Shown: piece by piece, positions 59,004-64,000 of the stretch
Layout of the letters: every line of letters starts with the position of its first letter
Numbering within the stretch: the first letter of the stretch is position 1
Assembly (NCBI GenBank): GCA_002477945.1
Contig: DLLF01000036.1
Coordinates: 37,489 to 101,488, forward strand
DNA from: Bacteroidales bacterium UBA7569
GTDB taxonomy: Bacteria > Bacteroidota > Bacteroidia > Bacteroidales > Paludibacteraceae
DNA length: 64,000 nt
Direction: 5' to 3'
Position numbers and translations under genes: made by a program
Notes under the pieces: generated by a model
Seen by the model: only the letters and a program-made list of their open reading frames with translations
What the model was told of the DNA's origin: nothing
Database searches by the model: none

Positions 59004-60872
59004 ATGAAAATCAATTCCTGTAGAATACTTTGTCTTTTGCTCGCGATCGCTTGCTCTTCTGCCCATTTGTTCGCATTCCGGTTTGCCTTGTTGACGGATG
59101 TGCATATTTCCCCGACCAATCCTGTTCCATTGGAGGATTTGCAGGCGTCTGTCTCTGAAATCAACGCCATGGATAGTATTGCCTTCGTAATTGTTTCTGG
59201 TGACATCACGGAAGCGGGAGACAAGGCTTCTATGCAGCAGGCAAAAGAACAGTTCGATCGTTTGCATATGCCTTGCTATGTTACTTCCGGTAACCATGAA
59301 ACAAAGTGGTCAGAGTCTGGTTGCACCGACTTCGCCCGTGTGTTTGGAGACGATAAGTTTGCTTTCCGTTATGGTGGCTGTTTTTTCATAGGTTTCAACT
59401 CAGGTCCCGTTATAAAGATGGCGGATGGTCATGTCGCTCCGCAAGACTTGATATGGTTGGAAGAACAATTGAAAAAACAACCTCAAGGAACGTTTGTCAT
59501 TCCCGTAACGCACTATCCTTTGCAACCGGGCGACGTTGATAACTGGTACCAAGTGACGGATATCCTTCGTCAATATCCTGTTCAGACTGTCTTGGGAGGA
59601 CATTACCATCGTAATATGTTGCTTGGTTGCGATGGTTTGCCCGATGTGTTGTGCCGCTCCAATTTGCGTGCCGATCAGCCTGTCGGAGGATGGTCACTCA
59701 TTCAAGTGGATCCCGATTCCGTCCGTTTCTATGAAAAAAGGATAGGTCAAGGTCCTCTGCACTGGCTGTCGCTACCTTTCGGAAACCATAAGTACGGGCA
59801 ACCCGACTTGTCTCTCCGCCCTGATACCTCTGTTAATAACCTCTATCCGCAGGTCACTGTCCGATGGCAAACCGACATCAAGGTCGGAATCTACTCCGCT
59901 CCTGCCGTTTCCGATGGCTTTGTTTATATTGGCGATGATGAGGGGCAGTTCTATTGCTTGGATATTGCAGATGGAACCGTTCGTTGGACGTATCCGACGC
60001 AAGGGCGTATAATCTCCACAGCGGCTGTGGCTGGACACAAAGTCGTCTTTGGCTCTACCGATGGTAATATCTATTGTTTGGATACTTCAAAAGGAAATCT
60101 GTGTTGGGACTTCTCTACCGATGCCGCTGTCATGGGCTGCCCTGTTATTTCCGGCGACACGGTCTTCATAGGTGGCTCCGATGGTTGTTTCCGTGCGTTG
60201 CGGTTGCGTGATGGACATGAATTTTGGTCGTTTTGCGAACTCCAAGGCTATGTGGAGACAAAACCGTGTCTTTATAATGGCAATATCTACTTTGGAGCGT
60301 GGGATTGCAATCTCTATGCGTTGAGTCGTGCCGATGGTCATCTCCTTTGGAAGTGGAATAACGGACGTTCCAACGACAAATTCTCCCCTGCTGCCGTATG
60401 GCCTGTGGCAACGGCAGGAAAGGTCTTTATCACTGCTCCCGATCGCTTCCTGACGGCACTTGATGCACAGACGGGGAATGTCGTGTGGCGTACAGCGGCG
60501 CACAAAGTGCGGGAGACAATCGGGCTTTCTCACGATGGCAAAACTGTCTTCTCGCGCTGTATGAACGATTCGGTGCTTGCCATGGATGCTCAAGCCGATG
60601 TTCCCGCCACTCTGTGGAAAACGAATGCACACTATGGCTACGACCACAACCCCTCTATGCTGATAGAAAACAACGGCATCATTGTCTTTGGTACGAAAAA
60701 CGGGCTGCTCCATGCGCTGGATGCCTCTTCCGGTGAAGTGCTGTGGCGCTATAAGATAGGCAATTCTGTTATCAATACAGTGACCATGCTTTCTGAGAAA
60801 GATATATGTGTCACGTCTTCCGAAGGAACAATCACACGGCTGTTTATAGAGGATATAGCGACAAAACAATAA
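59004..60872 (+). CDS. Secreted metallophosphoesterase fused to PQQ-type beta-propeller repeats
   Basis: The 622-residue protein has a signal peptide (about 1-24). A calcineurin-like phosphoesterase domain follows, with the metal motifs 'TDVHI' (Asp32, His34), 'SGDIT', 'SGNHE', 'THYP' and 'GGHYHRN' in order to about residue 210. The rest is a PQQ-like/WD-type propeller with repeats such as 'VYIGDDEGQFYCLDIADGTV' and 'VIFGSTDGNIYCLD', a pattern shared with BamB-like propellers. Substrate and partner are unknown. It starts 4 nt after dnaX and ends 7 nt before the YgiQ gene. A longer frame from 58857 lies within dnaX and is not used. Confidence 0.88.
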   Translation: MKINSCRILCLLLAIACSSAHLFAFRFALLTDVHISPTNPVPLEDLQASVSEINAMDSIAFVIVSGDITEAGDKASMQQAKEQFDRLHMPCYVTSGNHETKWSESGCTDFARVFGDDKFAFRYGGCFFIGFNSGPVIKMADGHVAPQDLIWLEEQLKKQPQGTFVIPVTHYPLQPGDVDNWYQVTDILRQYPVQTVLGGHYHRNMLLGCDGLPDVLCRSNLRADQPVGGWSLIQVDPDSVRFYEKRIGQGPLHWLSLPFGNHKYGQPDLSLRPDTSVNNLYPQVTVRWQTDIKVGIYSAPAVSDGFVYIGDDEGQFYCLDIADGTVRWTYPTQGRIISTAAVAGHKVVFGSTDGNIYCLDTSKGNLCWDFSTDAAVMGCPVISGDTVFIGGSDGCFRALRLRDGHEFWSFCELQGYVETKPCLYNGNIYFGAWDCNLYALSRADGHLLWKWNNGRSNDKFSPAAVWPVATAGKVFITAPDRFLTALDAQTGNVVWRTAAHKVRETIGLSHDGKTVFSRCMNDSVLAMDAQADVPATLWKTNAHYGYDHNPSMLIENNGIIVFGTKNGLLHALDASSGEVLWRYKIGNSVINTVTMLSEKDICVTSSEGTITRLFIEDIATKQ

Positions 60873-60879
60873 AGGCTCA

Positions 60880-62694
60880 ATGCTGACAGACTTTCTTCCG
60901 ACAACCAAAAAAGAGGTGGAACTCAGAGGCTGGGATTATTTGGATGTAATCTTGTTCTCGGGAGATGCTTATATCGACCATCCCTCGTTTGGGGCGGCGG
61001 TTATCGGGAGAACGCTCGAAGCAATGGGTTTGCGTGTGGCTGTTGTCCCGCAACCCGATTGGCATGGCGACTTTCGGGACTTTACCAAACTGGGTGTTCC
61101 TCGTCTCTTCTTTGCTGTTACGGCAGGGAGTATGGATTCCATGGTCAATCACTATACCGCCAACCGCCGCCGTCGCTCTGATGATGCCTATACGCCCGAT
61201 GGCCGTGCGGGTATGCGGCCTGATTATTGTACTGTCACTTATTCCAACCTGCTGAAACGCCTGTATCCCGATACCCCAGTCGTAATAGGGGGAATAGAGG
61301 CGTCTATGCGCCGTCTCACGCACTACGACTATTGGTCAGATTCCCTCAAACCGGGCATTCTCGTGGATTCCAAGGCGGATCTGCTCATCTATGGTATGGG
61401 GGAACAGCCTCTGCGGGCAATAGCGGATAGAATGAAGAAGGGCGGAGTGGTGCCGACTGATATACCGCAAACCGCCGTAATATCTTCTTCATATCCTGCA
61501 GATGCTGTGCTGTTGCATTCTCATGAACAATGTTTGCGCGACAAACGTTGTCAGGCGGAGAACTTCCGTAGGATAGAAGAACAATCCAATTCCATGACCT
61601 CTTCCTGTTTGGCGCAAGGGGTGGGCGATAGGTTTGTGGTGGTCAATCCTCCGTTCCCGACTATGACAACGGAAGAACTGGATGCTTCTTTCGATCTTCC
61701 TTACACGTACCTTCCTCACCCCAAGTACAAAGGAAAGACCATTCCTGCCTATGAGATGATTCGCTTCTCTGTCAATCTCCATCGTGGTTGCTTCGGTGGA
61801 TGCGCTTTTTGTACTATTTCAGCCCATCAGGGAAAGCACGTGGTCTCTCGCAGCAAACGTTCTATTATGAATGAGATTGACAGAATCAGTCGTTTGCCTG
61901 GTTTCAAAGGCTATCTGAGCGACTTGGGGGGACCTTCCGCCAATATGTATGCCATGCATGGCAACGACTTGGAATTGTGCAAGAAATGCAAACGTCCTTC
62001 TTGTATCCAGCCTAACCGTTGCCGGAATCTCAATGCCGACTTTGCTCCCTTGTTGGATATCTATCGTTCCGTGGATGCCCTTCCTTATATCAAGAAATCT
62101 TTTGTCGGTAGTGGGGTCCGTTTCGATTTGCTTACCGATGAGTATGCTCGGGAACTGATTTGCAATCATGTATCGGGACGGTTGAAAGTCGCGCCTGAAC
62201 ACACTTCGCCGCAAGTCTTGAAGTTGATGCGGAAGCCTCCCTTTGAATGTTTCCGGCGCTTCAACGCTTTCTTCGAAAAAGTAAACAAGGAACACAATCT
62301 GAACCAGCAACTCATTCCCTACTTCATATCTTCTCATCCGGGATGTACCCTTGAGGATATGGCTATGTTGGCGGTGGAAACAAAGAAAATGCACTTTCAG
62401 TTGGAGCAGGTGCAGGATTTTACCCCTACTCCCATGACGCTCGCCACGGAAATGTACTATACGGGAATCAACCCGTACACAATGGAGCCTGTCTATGTGG
62501 CAAAAACAAAGGAGGACAAGTTGGCGCAGAGGCAGTTCTTCTTCTGGTATAAACCTGAGTATCAAAACGAAATACGAAAGACCCTCTTGCGTATGAAGCG
62601 ACCCGATTTGGTACAACTTTTGCTGCAAAAACCACGCGGATTCTCTCATCAAGAAGCCTTGCATAAACAGAATAAAGGACGGAAACAGAAGTAA
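60880..62694 (+). CDS. YgiQ-family radical SAM protein
   Basis: The 604-residue protein has an N-terminal YgiQ domain (about 1-290) and a radical SAM core with C304, C308 and C311 in 'CFGGCAFC', followed by 'TISAHQGKHVVSRS'. Further conserved stretches in the second half include 'KVAPEHTS'. YgiQ proteins are widespread and of unknown reaction. It starts 7 nt after the phosphoesterase gene, so the operon runs dnaX-MPP-ygiQ-M23. Confidence 0.93.
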   Translation: MLTDFLPTTKKEVELRGWDYLDVILFSGDAYIDHPSFGAAVIGRTLEAMGLRVAVVPQPDWHGDFRDFTKLGVPRLFFAVTAGSMDSMVNHYTANRRRRSDDAYTPDGRAGMRPDYCTVTYSNLLKRLYPDTPVVIGGIEASMRRLTHYDYWSDSLKPGILVDSKADLLIYGMGEQPLRAIADRMKKGGVVPTDIPQTAVISSSYPADAVLLHSHEQCLRDKRCQAENFRRIEEQSNSMTSSCLAQGVGDRFVVVNPPFPTMTTEELDASFDLPYTYLPHPKYKGKTIPAYEMIRFSVNLHRGCFGGCAFCTISAHQGKHVVSRSKRSIMNEIDRISRLPGFKGYLSDLGGPSANMYAMHGNDLELCKKCKRPSCIQPNRCRNLNADFAPLLDIYRSVDALPYIKKSFVGSGVRFDLLTDEYARELICNHVSGRLKVAPEHTSPQVLKLMRKPPFECFRRFNAFFEKVNKEHNLNQQLIPYFISSHPGCTLEDMAMLAVETKKMHFQLEQVQDFTPTPMTLATEMYYTGINPYTMEPVYVAKTKEDKLAQRQFFFWYKPEYQNEIRKTLLRMKRPDLVQLLLQKPRGFSHQEALHKQNKGRKQK

Positions 62695-62718
62695 TGTAGT
62701 CTTGTCAACCATACAGAT

Positions 62719-63684
62719 ATGAAGAAGAAATACCACGTAAATCCCGAAACTCTCACCATGGAACGTATCGACCATACTTTTTGGTATGTCGTGCGGCGGG
62801 GTTTGACCTATGTTCTATTGGGTATTCTCTTTGGGATCGTTTTCTTCTTCCTCTTCTTCTCATTCTTTCCGTCACCGCGTGAAAAGCAGGTCGTGCGTGA
62901 AAGGGATGCACTCAATACGCAATATACCATGCTCTCTCGCCAACTCGACCAGATGCAACTCGTCTTGTCCGATTTGCAACAGCGCGACGATAATCTCTAT
63001 CGGGTGCTATTTCAGGCGGAGCCGATTCCTTTGTCTGTCCGGTTAGGTGCCTCCTATTCTATTGATTATTACGATTCTATCATACAGATGACCAACTCCG
63101 AACTGGCAACCGAGATAACCCGTAAAGCCGACTTGATAGAAAAAGAGTTGTATGTGCAGGCTAAATCCTACGAAGACATCTTGGAGTTGGCAAAGACACG
63201 TGAGATCCGTATGGAGAACCTGCCGGCCATTCAGCCTGTCTTGAACAAAGACCTCAAGCGTGTGGCAAGTGGTTATGGCTACCGCATGGATCCTGTCTAT
63301 CACACTCCTCGTTTCCATTCGGGAATGGACTTCACAGCACCTGTCGGTACCGATGTATACGCCACGGGAAACGGGCAAATCGTTTTTGTGGGCTGGAAGC
63401 AGGGCTATGGTAATACGGTCGTGCTTTCACATGGTTTCGATTATACCACCTTGTATGCACACCTCTCCAAACCGCTTGTGAAGGTCGGACAGCGTGTCAA
63501 AAGAGGGGACATCATCGCCTTGGTGGGCAATACGGGAAAATCCACGGGACCGCACCTCCACTACGAGGTTCGTCTTCGAGACAAACCCGTTGACCCGCGA
63601 AACTTCTATTTCCAAGACCTTTCTCCCGAAGACTACGACCGTATGGTGCAACTCTCCAACAACTTTGGTTATCTGCTTGATTGA
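62719..63684 (+). CDS. M23-family peptidoglycan endopeptidase, membrane anchored
   Basis: The 321-residue protein has a positively charged N-terminus, one membrane helix (about 31-52) and a coiled coil (about 58-95). A C-terminal M23 LytM domain has the zinc ligands in 'FHSGMDF' (HxxxD) and 'HLHYE' (HxH), plus 'YGNTVVLSHGFDYTTLYAHL'. It probably cleaves peptide cross-links in the cell wall. It lies 24 nt after the YgiQ gene. All catalytic residues are present, so an active enzyme is expected. Confidence 0.93.
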   Translation: MKKKYHVNPETLTMERIDHTFWYVVRRGLTYVLLGILFGIVFFFLFFSFFPSPREKQVVRERDALNTQYTMLSRQLDQMQLVLSDLQQRDDNLYRVLFQAEPIPLSVRLGASYSIDYYDSIIQMTNSELATEITRKADLIEKELYVQAKSYEDILELAKTREIRMENLPAIQPVLNKDLKRVASGYGYRMDPVYHTPRFHSGMDFTAPVGTDVYATGNGQIVFVGWKQGYGNTVVLSHGFDYTTLYAHLSKPLVKVGQRVKRGDIIALVGNTGKSTGPHLHYEVRLRDKPVDPRNFYFQDLSPEDYDRMVQLSNNFGYLLD

Positions 63685-63733
63685 GGTGGTCTGCTCCGAT
63701 AGAAGTAAACCTATAACATGGCAAACACATCGG

Positions 63734-63832
63734 ATTCATCCCATCCGCCTCATCCGTCCCACACCCCCAATTCGTCCAATTGGTCTGATTCGTCCCGTTC
63801 GCCCAATCCGCTTCATTCATCCTACCTCCCTC
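63734..63832 (+). repeat. 9-nt-periodic array, locus C
   Basis: Eleven exact 9-nt units run from 63734 to 63832 with consensus ATTCGTCCN (for example attcgtcca at 63770, attcgtccc at 63788). The array is followed by 'GAACTTCTCG', also found at locus A, and by an element that continues past the window edge. In the ORF sense it would encode Ile-Arg-Pro-like repeats but has no start or conserved context. Confidence 0.75.
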
Positions 63833-63935
63833 GAACTTCTCGTTCAAATAGAACGTCTATTATAATCAATAACATTAGAGCGCGTGTCAGCGTGTCAGTT
63901 CCTTCCGGCATTGGGTCGGTGCGTCAAAAATGGAG

Positions 63936-64000
63936 CGAGAATTTCGATAAGCGGAGATACTGTCTGAGCGTAGCGAGTTGTGTCTCCGCCGAAATTCGAG
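63936..64000. repeat. Imperfect hairpin at the window edge
   Basis: Two stem blocks pair: 63939-63946 with 63990-63997 (8 bp) and 63951-63960 with 63980-63989 (10 bp, one G-U). They are separated by the one-sided bulge 'ataa' (63947-63950). The loop holds 'gagcgtagcgag'. The element may extend beyond the window. Confidence 0.55.

Noticed and set aside
63494..63865. Frame with Ile-Arg-Pro repeats across the 9-nt array
   Set aside because: It overlaps the M23 gene out of frame and results from the 9-nt period; no independent coding evidence.

Overview
The window looks like a chromosomal segment of a Bacteroidales bacterium, probably an uncultured gut or oral type. Three kinds of evidence point there. 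Many genes are preceded by the Bacteroidetes promoter pattern TTG/TTTG-N18-21-TAnnTTTG rather than by Shine-Dalgarno sites. The gene content is typical of the order: a large Smr protein, a TamL-type outer-membrane lipoprotein beside a SpoU methyltransferase, nusB-yajC-ybbR, a BpuR-like Pur protein, PPi-dependent phosphofructokinase, and secreted proteins with type IX-like C-termini. The gene orders also fit. There are no rRNA or tRNA genes, insertion sequences, phage genes or CRISPR arrays that I can see. Most of the window is housekeeping chromosome.

Layout. 1-3.1 kb: 3' part of a giant secreted protein. 3.4-4.0 kb: a short Smr protein. 4.2-10.4 kb: Rnf electron-transport operon rseC-rnfB-rnfC-(hotdog thioesterase)-rnfD-rnfG-rnfE-rnfA. 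10.8-15.4 kb: trmO, an RluA-type pseudouridine synthase, mtgA, an M20 peptidase and efp. 15.7-19.3 kb: rseP, two sugar-nucleotide genes of the Wbp/Wlb type and a DUF4293 protein. 19.4-26.9 kb: gdhA, kbl, an outer-membrane protein on the minus strand, tdh and an M16 peptidase, which together handle glutamate, threonine and peptides. 27.7-30.6 kb (minus): clpB without an N-domain and a DUF308/HdeD protein. 30.9-35.9 kb: a secreted protein, a DPP4-like S9 peptidase and an MFS permease, plausibly peptide degradation and uptake. 36.2-51.2 kb (mostly minus): pfp, ispG, patatin/barrel protein, PAP2-like protein, rpoN, a WbpE-like aminotransferase, ybbR, yajC, nusB, then bpuR (+), rnhB and tamL. 51.3-55.2 kb: SpoU methyltransferase and a four-gene VTC/DUF4956/DUF2490 cassette. 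55.7-63.7 kb: dnaA, dnaX, a secreted phosphoesterase/beta-propeller fusion, a YgiQ radical-SAM protein and an M23 peptidase.

How genes work together. Rnf couples ferredoxin:NAD+ electron transfer to ion pumping. Tdh and Kbl convert threonine to glycine and acetyl-CoA, next to glutamate dehydrogenase. The WbpB-, WbpD- and WbpE-like enzymes make three consecutive steps toward a 2,3-diacetamido uronic acid nucleotide, but the aminotransferase lies about 26 kb from the other two.

The least explained material is intergenic. Five operon boundaries carry a 44-nt array made of exactly four degenerate 11-nt units (consensus CGACCCCTCAA), all on the + strand. Three sites carry a 9-nt-periodic array (consensus ATTCGTCCN), also all on the + strand; at two of them it follows an 11-nt array. 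I do not recognise these as a named repeat family. The second candidate for something undescribed is the VTC-DUF4956-DUF2490 cassette.
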